The position numbers and the translations under genes are program-made. A DNA stretch of 41,055 nucleotides from JBBIPA01 sp037443085 (GTDB lineage Bacteria; Chloroflexota; Dehalococcoidia; GIF9; UBA5629), in assembly GCA_037443085.1 (NCBI GenBank), contig JBBIPA010000013.1, positions 1 to 41,055 on the forward strand, given 5' to 3'. Below the pieces are notes generated by a model. That model was not told the origin of the DNA. It saw nothing but the letters and a program-made list of their open reading frames with translations, and ran no database searches. Below, piece by piece: positions 1-8,150 of this stretch (the stretch's first letter is position 1; each line of letters opens with the position of its first letter).

Positions 1-737
1 TAGGCAATACATAAAAGCCAGAAGCTAGCCAATCTGGTCGCTTCAGCAAAAGTATAATCCGGTGAATGCGTCTCCTTGGTAGTTACACTGGGGGGGAAGC
101 CATCGGTATCCGCTTTTATCGTGTATTCGTAATCTGGTGTATTCCCAGCGGACGAGCCTTGCCACAATAAGGGTGACAGCAGGATAACAACCAAGCCAGC
201 AACGAGGCCAATAATGATAGAAGCAAACCGCCAGCCAAAGTTGGCAATAAGGTAAGCACTTAACGGAGATATGAATAGCGTTCCTACCCCACCACCGGCA
301 CTGGCAATGCCTAGAGCAAATCCACGCTTATGCTCAAATGCCCTGGAAACAGTGGACATAAGTACTATATGCCCCGCACTAACTCCTAATGCCAGGAGAA
401 GACTGTATGTTAAAAATAACTGCCATGATTCCCTTGTCTGACTCGTCAATATAAAGCTCAGCATGATCAACAAACCCATAAGTGCCACAGCTTTTCTTGC
501 GCCGTATTTATCTAATGCCCAACCTCCCAGCAGCGAAATGGCCGCGCACAACAACATATGGAGGGAGAATACACTCGAGGTAACAGCACGTGTCAGTCCG
601 AACTCACTCTCCAGCGATTTAAAGAACACGCCGAAAGAATGGCGTGTGCTGTACATTGCCATGTGGATAAAGAAAGCGGCTACCAGTATCAGCCAGATGG
701 GATAAATGCCTTTGGTGAGCTTATATAAGCAGTCCAA
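1..737 (-). CDS. MFS permease, N-terminal half (cut by window edge)
   Basis: Reading the minus strand from a TTG at 737 gives about 245 uninterrupted codons that run off the window at base 1. The protein starts MDCLYKLTKGIYPIWLIL and shows about six hydrophobic segments with major facilitator signatures: FGVFFKSLE after helix 1, GGWALDKYGARKA between helices 2 and 3, and a long polar loop after helix 6. It closely resembles the complete permease at 13567-14895 (shared HSFGVFFKSLE-like and LTRA-TS motifs), so the two are paralogues of the oxalate/formate antiporter-like MFS group. A stop lies directly before the TTG, and AAGGTG (747-752, minus) sits 9 nt upstream as the ribosome site. The substrate cannot be told. 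The C-terminal half lies outside the window. Confidence 0.8.
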   Translation of the reverse strand, partial: MDCLYKLTKGIYPIWLILVAAFFIHMAMYSTRHSFGVFFKSLESEFGLTRAVTSSVFSLHMLLCAAISLLGGWALDKYGARKAVALMGLLIMLSFILTSQTRESWQLFLTYSLLLALGVSAGHIVLMSTVSRAFEHKRGFALGIASAGGGVGTLFISPLSAYLIANFGWRFASIIIGLVAGLVVILLSPLLWQGSSAGNTPDYEYTIKADTDGFPPSVTTKETHSPDYTFAEATRLASFWLLCIA

Positions 738-761
738 TTATCTCAGCACCTTGATGGTGTC

Positions 762-790
762 ATTTTACTATCCACAACTCCCTCCAGCAA
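762..790 (-). promoter_or_regulatory. Predicted promoter of the partial MFS gene
   Basis: On the minus strand, TTGCTG (790-785), a 17-nt spacer and TAAAAT (767-762) precede the TTG start at 737. The -35 is weak and the -10 is good. It is back to back with the dctP promoter. Confidence 0.4.
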
Positions 791-820
791 CACCTTATGT
801 CGCTTCCGAACACGGAATGC

Positions 821-849
821 TTGACAGCAATATTAAAATTATCTATATT
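821..849 (+). promoter_or_regulatory. Predicted promoter of dctPQM
   Basis: A perfect TTGACA (821-826), a 17-nt spacer and TATATT (844-849) lie 30 nt before the dctP start. A strong ribosome site, GGAGGTGA (868-875), follows. Confidence 0.7.
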
Positions 850-878
850 TGTTAATTATGTTTAGACGGAGGTGACAA

Positions 879-1958
879 ATGAAGAAGGGAATCGTTTTAG
901 CCGTACTGGCATGTGTGCTGGTAGTAAGCCTGGTGATTGCTGGCTGTGCGCCGGCACCAGCTCCCACCCCATCTCCAGCCCCGGCTCCAGCACCAGCACC
1001 AACCCCACCGGCTCGACCTGTTGAGCTCAGGTTTGCCCATGGCTGGGCAACAACCCATCACGTACATGTGGTTATTGATGCTTGGACAAAGGAGGTGGAA
1101 AAAGCAACTGAGGGGAGAGTGAAAATAACCATTTATCCCGGCGGCACCCTCGCCGGCGCGGTTCAATTATATGACGCCGTTTCCACAGGTGCTGTCGACC
1201 TGGCATGGTTTCTCCAGGGCATGACCCCAGGTAAGTTTCCTTTATCTTCGGTCATCGAGCTGCCGTTTATGGCCACCTCAGCAACTCAGGCCAGCCAGGT
1301 CACGTGGGGTCTGTACGAGAAGTTCCCTGAGCTCAAGGCTGAATATGCCGGCGTCAAGGTACTGTGGCTATGGACTGTGGACACCGGCCAACTGATGACG
1401 ACTAAAAAGGCGGTACGTGTTGTTGATGATATGAAGGGCTTAAAACTGAGAGTCGGCTCGGCCACCCAGAACCCGATGACCGAAGCCCTAGGAGCGGTAC
1501 CGGTGCTCATGCCCATTGGCGAGCTTTACGATGCTTTGCAGAAAGGCGTTGTTGATGGTACCCTTCTCGGGACATCCGCCGTCAATACATTCAAGCTTCA
1601 TGATGTCATAAAGTACATGACTGTAGGTCACTTCTTCATTAATGCTCAGGGCGTGGCGATAAATTCAAACTCATGGGCTAAAATACCGGCTAGAGACCAG
1701 AAGATAATCGAGGATATCAGCGGCCGAAAGATGGCGGAAACAACCGGCAAAAGCTTCGAAAGAGAAGCTAAAGCGGGGTTCGACGCAGCGAGTGGCGCCC
1801 GTGTGGAGATTATCCAGCTGCCCGCAGCCGAGATGGATAAGTGGAAGCGAACTGTCAGTGGGATATATCAGCAGTGGATAAACGACATGAAAGCCAAGGG
1901 GCTTCCCGCTCAGGCAGTTTTCGATGAAGCTAACAAGCTGGCACAACAGTACAAGTAA
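879..1958 (+). CDS. dctP: TRAP transporter substrate-binding lipoprotein (DctP family)
   Basis: This is the extracytoplasmic solute receptor of a tripartite ATP-independent periplasmic (TRAP) transporter, 359 aa. It has a lipoprotein signal peptide with lipobox VIAGC, so Cys23 is the predicted lipidated residue. A Pro/Ala-rich linker (about residues 24-45) follows, then the DctP fold starting ELRFAHGWATTHHVH. The family's conserved core is visible around residues 180-245 (DDMKGLKLRV, then GELYDALQKGVVDGTLLG). The ATG at 879 is supported by GGAGGTGA 3 nt upstream and the promoter at 821-849. It is the first gene of an operon with dctQ and dctM. TRAP receptors usually bind organic acids, but the ligand is not predictable here. 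Lipid anchoring fits a cell without a free periplasm. Confidence 0.93.
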   Translation: MKKGIVLAVLACVLVVSLVIAGCAPAPAPTPSPAPAPAPAPTPPARPVELRFAHGWATTHHVHVVIDAWTKEVEKATEGRVKITIYPGGTLAGAVQLYDAVSTGAVDLAWFLQGMTPGKFPLSSVIELPFMATSATQASQVTWGLYEKFPELKAEYAGVKVLWLWTVDTGQLMTTKKAVRVVDDMKGLKLRVGSATQNPMTEALGAVPVLMPIGELYDALQKGVVDGTLLGTSAVNTFKLHDVIKYMTVGHFFINAQGVAINSNSWAKIPARDQKIIEDISGRKMAETTGKSFEREAKAGFDAASGARVEIIQLPAAEMDKWKRTVSGIYQQWINDMKAKGLPAQAVFDEANKLAQQYK

Positions 1959-1978
1959 ATACAAGTTAACAATATAAA

Positions 1979-2506
1979 ATGAAAATAGACAAGATTGTCC
2001 GCTGGGTGGAGAGGTTAGCCCTGCCACCCAGCAAAATGTTGCACAGTGTGGCGATGGTTGTCCTTATGCTGTTGATGTTCCTTACTGTGGGGGATGTCAT
2101 CGGCCGTTACCTGGTGGGGCGGCTTCCCTTCTTCCAGCCGATACCAGGTACCTTTGAGTTGACCGAGTTCATGCTGGTAATTATCGTCTTCGCTGCAATC
2201 GGTTACGCTCAAATACGGGGAGACCATATCAGTATTGAGATTATGGTTTCCCGGTTATCACCGCGGATTCAGGGCATTATCGGTTGCATCACTAATTTTC
2301 TCAGCCTGGCCATGTTTTCCCTGGTAACGTGGCGGGCAGTAGTATATGCTCGCCATCTATTCTCGGCTCAAGATGTATCAGGGGTGTTAAAGCTGCCGGT
2401 TTATCCCTTTTTAATCGTGGTATCCATCGGCAGTTTCATATTCTGCCTGGCGATGCTGGTAAGCTTCGTCCATTCTCTGCGAAAGGTAGTGAAACATGAG
2501 CCCTGA
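1979..2506 (+). CDS. dctQ: TRAP transporter small membrane subunit
   Basis: A 175-aa protein with four hydrophobic segments, as expected for DctQ, the small integral membrane subunit that links the solute receptor to the large permease. The family features are present: a first helix ending in GDVIGRYL, then FELTEFMLVIIVFAAIGYAQ and the charged RGDHISIEI loop, and two more helices toward the C terminus. It starts 20 nt after dctP. No good Shine-Dalgarno is visible before the ATG at 1979, so it may depend on coupling to dctP. It overlaps dctM by 11 nt, a common arrangement for this pair. The identification rests on both the motifs and the operon position. Confidence 0.9.
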   Translation: MKIDKIVRWVERLALPPSKMLHSVAMVVLMLLMFLTVGDVIGRYLVGRLPFFQPIPGTFELTEFMLVIIVFAAIGYAQIRGDHISIEIMVSRLSPRIQGIIGCITNFLSLAMFSLVTWRAVVYARHLFSAQDVSGVLKLPVYPFLIVVSIGSFIFCLAMLVSFVHSLRKVVKHEP

Positions 2507-3794
2507 ACAAGTCGGCATTCTGGGGATTGTTCTACTGCTCATCCTTTTTGTTCTCCGGATGCAGGTAGGACTGTCCATGCTTATCGTAGGCTTTCTCGGG
2601 TACACCTATTTGACTAATACCACAGCCAGCCAGTCCATGCTGGGTATAGTACCTTATGCCACGGCCGGTACTTATTCTCTGAGCGTTATACCGTTGTTTG
2701 TCTTGATGGGTATGTTCCTTTCTTACAGTGGGCTCGGCAGTGACGTTTTTAAAGTGGTAGATGCCTGGATGAGACACCTGCGGGGTGGCATGGCTATGGC
2801 TACCATCGGCACCTGCGCTGCCTTTGCCGCCGTTTCTGGTTCAGCCACAGCCACCGCCGCCACTATTGGTGCTGTGGCTCTACCGGAAATGAAGCGCTAT
2901 GGTTACAATAGTTCCCTGGCTACTGCCTGTGTTGCCGCAGGAGGTACCCTGGGCATCCTCATTCCCCCCAGCTCCATACTCATTCTCTACGGCATACTGG
3001 TAGAGCAGTCCATCGGCAAGCTACTGATAGCCGGCATCCTGCCCGGTATCCTTCAGGCTGTTCTGTTCATGATAACTATATATATAGTGGTGAAGCACAA
3101 TCCTGGCCTGGCGCCCATTCAGCCTGAAGTGAGTTTTAGAGAGAAAATGGTTTCTTTGAAACCTGTATGGCCGGTGCTGGTGATATTTCTTATGGTCATG
3201 GGTGGAATCTACCTTGGTGTGTTTACCCCCACGGAAGCAGCGGCGAGTGGCGCTTTTATAGCTCTGATTATATCCATAATATCAAGACGCTTTAGCTGGC
3301 GCGTCATGACGGATTCTCTTGACCAGAGTGCCAGGACTACGGCAATGCTGTTTCTCATTCTCATCGGTGCGATTGCTTTCAGCCGCTTTCTGGCGGTAAC
3401 CAGAATTCCCTTCGAGCTTTCTGCTTTTATCGCCGGACTAGGCGTTTCCCGATATGTTGTCATGGGTGCTATCTTGTTAGTTATGATTATACTGGGATGC
3501 TTTATAGAAGGCATTTCTCTCATGGTGCTGACCATCCCGATTCTTTATCCCCTGATAGTACAGCTGGGATTCGATCCCATATGGTTCGGCGTGCTTATGG
3601 TCGTGATGTTGAATATTGGCATGGTCACACCCCCGGTTGGCATCAATGTCTATGTCACCGCCGGGGTGGCTAAAGACGTGCCGCTGATGACAATATTCCG
3701 CGGTGTTATCCCGCTCTGGATTGCCATGATAGCCTGTGCGATTCTCCTGATCGCCTTCCCGCAAATAGCTACTTTCCTGCCCAGCTTGATGTAA
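2496..3794 (+). CDS. dctM: TRAP transporter large permease subunit
   Basis: A 432-aa, very hydrophobic protein with about 12 membrane segments. It is the large TRAP subunit that carries out sodium-coupled uptake. Typical family stretches are SVIPLFVLMGMFLSYSG, the Ala/Thr-rich FAAVSGSATATAATIG, GGTLGILIPPSSILILYG and the C-terminal GMVTPPVGINVYV. The length is normal for DctM. The ATG lies inside the end of dctQ, with AAAGGTAG about 6 nt upstream. Together with dctP and dctQ it forms a complete transporter. No stem-loop terminator is visible behind the stop. Confidence 0.94.
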   Translation: MSPEQVGILGIVLLLILFVLRMQVGLSMLIVGFLGYTYLTNTTASQSMLGIVPYATAGTYSLSVIPLFVLMGMFLSYSGLGSDVFKVVDAWMRHLRGGMAMATIGTCAAFAAVSGSATATAATIGAVALPEMKRYGYNSSLATACVAAGGTLGILIPPSSILILYGILVEQSIGKLLIAGILPGILQAVLFMITIYIVVKHNPGLAPIQPEVSFREKMVSLKPVWPVLVIFLMVMGGIYLGVFTPTEAAASGAFIALIISIISRRFSWRVMTDSLDQSARTTAMLFLILIGAIAFSRFLAVTRIPFELSAFIAGLGVSRYVVMGAILLVMIILGCFIEGISLMVLTIPILYPLIVQLGFDPIWFGVLMVVMLNIGMVTPPVGINVYVTAGVAKDVPLMTIFRGVIPLWIAMIACAILLIAFPQIATFLPSLM

Positions 3795-3873
3795 AAGTCA
3801 ATTGTTAGAGAAAAAGTAACATTTATAAGACATAAAATAACGGGCAATATTTAAGGTAATTTTTTTGAATCTG

Positions 3874-3901
3874 TGGAGATGGAGGTCGAATTCGAACCGA
3901 C
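3874..3901 (-). other. tRNA/tmRNA 3'-end-like relic in the dctM-nadE gap
   Basis: The 220 bases between dctM and the likely nadE start hold no convincing gene. Read on the minus strand, 3901-3874 looks like the 3' end of a tRNA: a T-arm GTCGG-TTCGAAT-TCGAC, a 7-nt acceptor strand CTCCATC, one base and CCA. No matching 5' acceptor strand or anticodon arm is seen at tRNA distance. The part CATCTCCACA also resembles tmRNA 3' ends. It may be an att-like fragment or chance. Confidence 0.25.
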
Positions 3902-4014
3902 GCTCAGTTGTTTGTTAGATGTAGCCATTATTTTTTCTGTTCCGCCGCGAAATAGCTTCGCAAGTGAGAGTGCCCATAGGGGGGAGCAGGGTTCTGCAAA
4001 GGATTATTGGTTCT

Positions 4015-4743
4015 ATGCCAATTGGAGATCTGGCTCGAAAGATTACCTTGTGGATTAAGGAGACTGTTGTAGCTGCTGGAGGTAAAGGGGTGGTCTTCGG
4101 GTTGAGTGGTGGTATCGACTCCTCGGTGATAGCGGTGCTGTGCCAGAAAGCCTTCCCTGATACTTCTCTGGGAGTTATCATGCCCTGTCATAGCACCAAG
4201 ACAGACCAGGAACATGCTGAGCTTCTGGCGAGCAAATTCCATATTCCGACACAGGTTGTGTTGCTGGACGGTGTCTTTGATAGTTTGCTCAGAGTGCTAC
4301 TTGATAATGGCTATGATGCGGCTACAAAAAAGATGAGTGAAGCCAATGTGAAGCCCAGATTACGAATGCTCACTCTATATTACTTTGCCAATCGCCTTGA
4401 TTATATAGTTGTCGGTTCGAGCAATAGATGTGAGCTATTCATTGGTTATTTCACTAAGTATGGCGATGGTGGTATAGATATTATGCCCTTGGGCAACCTG
4501 GTGAAAAGCCAGGTAAAAGAGCTGGCGGTTCACCTGGGCGTGCCTGGGGAGATTATTGATAAGCCGCCTTCAGCAGGTTTATGGAGTGGCCAGACCGACG
4601 AGGTGGAGATGGGTTTGACCTATAAAGAACTTGATCAGTATCTGTTGACCGGTGAAGTTGGGGAAGAGGTAAAACGAAGGATAGAGTCATTGTCAAAAAA
4701 GAGCGAGCATAAACGCCGTCTGCCGCCGGTTCCGCCATTTTAG
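4015..4743 (+). CDS. nadE: NH3-dependent NAD+ synthetase
   Basis: This enzyme adenylates nicotinic acid adenine dinucleotide and amidates it to NAD+, the last step of NAD synthesis. The ATP-PP loop SGGIDSS is at residues 31-37. Further family stretches are MPCHSTKTDQEHAELLA, GSSNRCELFIGYFTKYGDGG and the C-terminal KPPSAGLWSGQTDE. There is no nitrilase-type glutaminase domain, so ammonia is the expected donor. I chose the ATG at 4015 (242 aa), because it gives the usual short lead before the P-loop and has AAAGGA upstream. A GTG at 3964 would add 17 unsupported residues. nadB at 30990 supplies the first step of the same pathway. Confidence 0.93.
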   Translation: MPIGDLARKITLWIKETVVAAGGKGVVFGLSGGIDSSVIAVLCQKAFPDTSLGVIMPCHSTKTDQEHAELLASKFHIPTQVVLLDGVFDSLLRVLLDNGYDAATKKMSEANVKPRLRMLTLYYFANRLDYIVVGSSNRCELFIGYFTKYGDGGIDIMPLGNLVKSQVKELAVHLGVPGEIIDKPPSAGLWSGQTDEVEMGLTYKELDQYLLTGEVGEEVKRRIESLSKKSEHKRRLPPVPPF

Positions 4744-4765
4744 GTTAGGGAATGTCAGTAGATGC

Positions 4766-4794
4766 TTGTGTCCCTATAGTGCCTGTGCTATGAT
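4766..4794 (+). promoter_or_regulatory. Predicted recA promoter
   Basis: TTGTGT (4766-4771), a 17-nt spacer and TATGAT (4789-4794) lie 27 nt before the recA ATG. I could not recognise an SOS/LexA operator of a known type around it. Confidence 0.5.
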
Positions 4795-4821
4795 GCTTCA
4801 AGATATTGAAGGAGGGAAAGG

Positions 4822-5814
4822 ATGAAAAGCGAGAGGGAAAAAGCGCTGGAGTTAGCCATAAGTCAGATCAGGAAACAGTATGGCGAAGGTTCGATTATGA
4901 AGCTAGGCGAGCTGTCAGAGAAGCTTGCTGTAGAGGTGATTCCTACAGGCTCACCGGCGTTGGATATTGCCCTGGGGGTGGGGGGTATCCCCAGAGGGCG
5001 CGTTACCGAAATCTTTGGTGCAGAGTCGTCGGGAAAAACTACTCTGGCTTTGCACATCATTGCCCAGGCGCAGAAGCTTGGCGGCAAGGCTGTGTACATA
5101 GATGCGGAACATGCTTTCAGCAGCGAGTATGCTGCCAGTTGTGGGGTTAATTGGGAGGACTTGACCATTTCACAGCCCAGCTCTGGTGAAGAGGCACTGG
5201 AGATAACGGAGCGACTGGTGAGAAGCGAGGCTGTGGATTTAATTGTAATTGATAGTGTGCCGGCTCTGGTGCCGCGGGCTGAAATAGATGGTGAGATGGG
5301 TGATGCTCATGTTGGCTTGCAGGCCAGACTGATGTCACAGGCTTTGCGAAAGCTGGTAGGCGTTATGAGCAAGTCGCATACTGCGGTGATATTTATCAAT
5401 CAGCTCAGGGAAAAGGTGGGGGTCGTTTTCGGTAGCCCTGAGATTACGCCGGGGGGACGAGCATTAAAATTCTACAGTTCGGTGAGGATTGATTTGCGGC
5501 GCGGTGAAGCCATCAAGCAGGGTGCTGATATTGTGGGCACCCGAATACGGGCTAAAGTGGTGAAGAATAAGGTAGCTCCGCCGTTCCGCTCGGCTGAATT
5601 TGACCTCATGTTTAAGAGCGGCATTAGTAAAGAAGGGGACCTTGTTGACCTGGGTGTCAGCTTTGATATTGTGAAAAAGGCTGGCGCTTTTTTTGCCTAC
5701 GGGGACGTTAAAATGGGGCAGGGGCGGGAGAATGCCAAGGAATATCTAGTTCAGCATCCCGATATAGCGACCGAGATTGAAGCCAAAATCAGGGCAGTAG
5801 TTGCTGGCAAGTAA
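4822..5814 (+). CDS. recA: Recombinase A
   Basis: RecA forms filaments on single-stranded DNA, catalyses strand exchange and stimulates LexA self-cleavage. The 330-aa protein is nearly collinear with the family. It has the Walker A loop GAESSGKT (residues 66-73), the DSVPALVPRAEIDGEMGD segment (Walker B and loop 1), NQLREKVGVVFGSPEITPGG (loop 2) and ALKFYSSVRIDLRR. The acidic C-terminal tail is short, ending EIEAKIRAVVAGK. The ATG at 4822 follows GGAGGGAAAGG. recX starts 5 nt downstream, so the two form the classical recA-recX pair. Confidence 0.97.
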   Translation: MKSEREKALELAISQIRKQYGEGSIMKLGELSEKLAVEVIPTGSPALDIALGVGGIPRGRVTEIFGAESSGKTTLALHIIAQAQKLGGKAVYIDAEHAFSSEYAASCGVNWEDLTISQPSSGEEALEITERLVRSEAVDLIVIDSVPALVPRAEIDGEMGDAHVGLQARLMSQALRKLVGVMSKSHTAVIFINQLREKVGVVFGSPEITPGGRALKFYSSVRIDLRRGEAIKQGADIVGTRIRAKVVKNKVAPPFRSAEFDLMFKSGISKEGDLVDLGVSFDIVKKAGAFFAYGDVKMGQGRENAKEYLVQHPDIATEIEAKIRAVVAGK

Positions 5815-5819
5815 CGACA

Positions 5820-6452
5820 GTGGGTAAGATCACGGCATTGCAATTAAACAAGTCCAAGAGAAGAGTAAGCGTTTTCCTCGATGACTCGTCTTCTTTCACT
5901 GTAGACAGGACAGTGGCAGAAGAGGCAAAGTTGCGGAAAGGAACAGATCTTTCCATGGAGAAGATGCGAGCATTGATTGAGGCTGACCTGTCTCATCGCT
6001 GTTTTGAGGCGGCACTGCGTTTTCTTGCCTGTCGCCCCCGAAGTGAAATGGAGACAAAACAGCGGCTGTATCGGCGTGGTTTTCGTGATGATGTTATCAC
6101 TAGGGTTTTAGCCAGATTAAGGGAACAGAACCTGATTAATGATGCCGGATTTGCTCAATTCTGGAAGGACAGCCGTCTTGCCTCCAATCCTAAAAGCCGG
6201 AGTCTGATTAAGTATGAGCTAATGAGAAAGGGTATAGCCGGTGATGCGGTAGATAAGGCAATTGGAGATGTGGATGATATTGAAAATGCCTATAAGGCGG
6301 GCACGAAAAAGGCCCGCCTTTTGTCTTCTCTGGAACATGATGGGTTTCGCCAACGCCTGTCAAGCTATCTGAAATGGCGAGGCTTCAGTTACCAGGTGAT
6401 AGATTCGGTTACGGAACGTTTGTGGCAGGAAAAAGAAAATTTAGTGAAATAG
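5820..6452 (+). CDS. recX: RecX regulatory protein
   Basis: RecX binds RecA filaments and restrains recombinase activity. The 210-aa protein has the expected three-helix repeats. The first holds FEAALRFLACRPRSEMETKQRL and the second RVLARLREQNLINDAGFAQFW, a strongly conserved RecX motif. The third is near the C terminus (LSSYLKWRGFSYQVIDSV). The start is a GTG at 5820, five bases after the recA stop. There is no strong Shine-Dalgarno, so translational coupling to recA is likely. The gene ends with TAG, which is relevant to the amber codon in the gene at 10184. Confidence 0.9.
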   Translation: MGKITALQLNKSKRRVSVFLDDSSSFTVDRTVAEEAKLRKGTDLSMEKMRALIEADLSHRCFEAALRFLACRPRSEMETKQRLYRRGFRDDVITRVLARLREQNLINDAGFAQFWKDSRLASNPKSRSLIKYELMRKGIAGDAVDKAIGDVDDIENAYKAGTKKARLLSSLEHDGFRQRLSSYLKWRGFSYQVIDSVTERLWQEKENLVK

Positions 6453-6466
6453 CCTGCATTTAATTG

Positions 6467-6495
6467 TTGACATAAATCCCATGAAGGTTTAGTAT
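6467..6495 (+). promoter_or_regulatory. Predicted rny operon promoter
   Basis: TTGACA (6467-6472), a 17-nt spacer and TAGTAT (6490-6495) lie in the 121-nt recX-rny gap. The AT-rich leader that follows contains a short AACTT-ATTAA-AAGTT inverted repeat. Confidence 0.65.
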
Positions 6496-6573
6496 TTATT
6501 AAAAACTTATTAAAAGTTAGTAAACTAATGATTATTGTTGTGTTGTTTCTTACTTTGAAAGCGAGGCAATTCC

Positions 6574-8133
6574 ATGGGTTTCAATATACCATCCTTGATT
6601 CCAGATGTACCAAATATCTACGTACTTCTTTTCGGACTGCTCCTTGTCTTAGGTCTGGTCATCGGCTACTTTGCCCGGCAGTTAATAGCCAATCAGCAGG
6701 TCCGTAGCGCTCAGGGCGAGGCGAAGAGGTTACTTGAGGAGGCAACTGTAAAGCATGAAAAAATGCTTCAGGAAGCACGGGAAGAGGCGGTCAGGGTCAG
6801 GGCTGCTGCTGAGAACGAAAGTCGCCAGCGCCGCGCCGAACTGCTGAGGCTGGAAAGGCGCTTCACTCAGAAAGAAGAAAAGCTGGACCGCAAGCTGGAA
6901 TTTGTGGAGCGCCGTGAACGTGACCTGGTCAATAAAGAAAAAGGGCTTGATACTATTAGATCCCAACTGGACGAAATGCGAAATAAGCAGCTGCATGAGC
7001 TGGAAGTCATTTCGGGTATGTCCAGTGATGAAGCGAAGCAGAGGCTACTGCAATCAGTTGAGGGTGAGATCCGGGAGGAGGCATCAAGACGTGTTCGTGA
7101 TGCCGAGACGCGCATTAAAGAAGAGATTGATGAGAAGGCCCGCGATATCCTGGCTACCGCCATTCAGCGTTGTGCTACTGATGTCACTTCTGAGACCACG
7201 GTTTCCGTGGTGGCTCTTCCCAGTGACGAGATGAAGGGGCGTCTCATCGGCCGTGAGGGACGTAACATCCGGGCGATGGAGCAGGCGACTGGCGTCGATC
7301 TGATTATTGATGACACTCCGGAAGCGGTTACTATATCCAGCTTTGACCCGCTGCGGCGAGAAATAGCCAGAGTAGCCTTGACCAACCTTATTCTCGATGG
7401 TCGTATTCACCCTGCGCGGATTGAGGAGGTGGTGGATAAAGCCAGGAATGAGGTTGAAGCTGCTATTAAGATTGAAGGTGAAAAGGCAGCACGAGAAGCT
7501 GGTGTGCAGGGTGTGCATCCTGAGCTTATTAAACTGCTAGGCAGGCTGAAGTTCAGGAGTAGCTATGGTCAAAATGTACTAATACACAGCCTTGAGGTGG
7601 CGCATCTGGCGGGAATGCTGGCTGCTGAGATTGGCGCTGATGTCATGTTGTCCAAAAGGGCTGGCCTGCTCCACGATATCGGTAAGGCGGTAGACCACGA
7701 GGTAGAAGGCACTCATGCTTTGATCGGTGCTAATCTGGCGCGTCAGTGGGAGAAATTCAAAGAGGTATCTCAGGCGATATCTGAGCATCATGGTGAAGCT
7801 ACTACTACCAGCACTCTCGGTTTCATTGTAGCTACTGCCGATGCTATCAGCGGCTCAAGGCTTGGCGCCAGGCGGGAATCGTTGGAGCAGTACCTGAAGC
7901 GCATTGAATCTCTGGAAAACGTGGCTACCAGTTTCCCCGGCGTGGAAAAGGCTTTTGCCATACAGGCAGGGCGCGAGGTGCGTATCATGGTTAAGCCGGA
8001 GGAGATAGATGATTTGGGTGCCATGAGACTCGTCCGAGATATTGTGAAAAAGATACAGGAGACGCTGGAATATCCTGGTCAAATAAAAGTAACTGTAGTG
8101 AGGGAAACGAGAGCAGTGGATTATGCCAAATAA
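6574..8133 (+). CDS. rny: Ribonuclease Y
   Basis: RNase Y is the membrane-anchored endoribonuclease that starts mRNA decay in many bacteria lacking RNase E. The 519-aa protein has one N-terminal membrane helix (about residues 15-35, IYVLLFGLLLVLGLVIGYF). A long charged coiled coil follows to about residue 200, then a KH domain (MKGRLIGREGRNIRAMEQATG). The HD domain carries HSLEVAHLAG and the metal site LLHDIGKAVDHE. The C terminus has IRVMVKPEEI-like sequence. Length and domain order are those of the family. It heads a three-gene set with ymdB and a PHP phosphoesterase, the usual rny neighbourhood. Confidence 0.96.
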   Translation: MGFNIPSLIPDVPNIYVLLFGLLLVLGLVIGYFARQLIANQQVRSAQGEAKRLLEEATVKHEKMLQEAREEAVRVRAAAENESRQRRAELLRLERRFTQKEEKLDRKLEFVERRERDLVNKEKGLDTIRSQLDEMRNKQLHELEVISGMSSDEAKQRLLQSVEGEIREEASRRVRDAETRIKEEIDEKARDILATAIQRCATDVTSETTVSVVALPSDEMKGRLIGREGRNIRAMEQATGVDLIIDDTPEAVTISSFDPLRREIARVALTNLILDGRIHPARIEEVVDKARNEVEAAIKIEGEKAAREAGVQGVHPELIKLLGRLKFRSSYGQNVLIHSLEVAHLAGMLAAEIGADVMLSKRAGLLHDIGKAVDHEVEGTHALIGANLARQWEKFKEVSQAISEHHGEATTTSTLGFIVATADAISGSRLGARRESLEQYLKRIESLENVATSFPGVEKAFAIQAGREVRIMVKPEEIDDLGAMRLVRDIVKKIQETLEYPGQIKVTVVRETRAVDYAK

Positions 8134-8150
8134 ATAGCAAAGGAAAAGCA

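Noticed and set aside
951..1012. Tandem repeat array in the dctP linker
   Set aside because: Simple Ala-Pro codon repetition within a lipoprotein linker; no non-coding function is needed.
897..1166. Minus-strand Trp/Gly/Arg-rich frame opposite dctP
   Set aside because: It mirrors the Pro/Ala linker codons of dctP, a composition artefact. dctP has promoter, ribosome site and family motifs.
3964..4014. GTG start for nadE at 3964
   Set aside because: No ribosome site, and the extra 17 residues do not look like the family. The ATG at 4015 has AAAGGA upstream.
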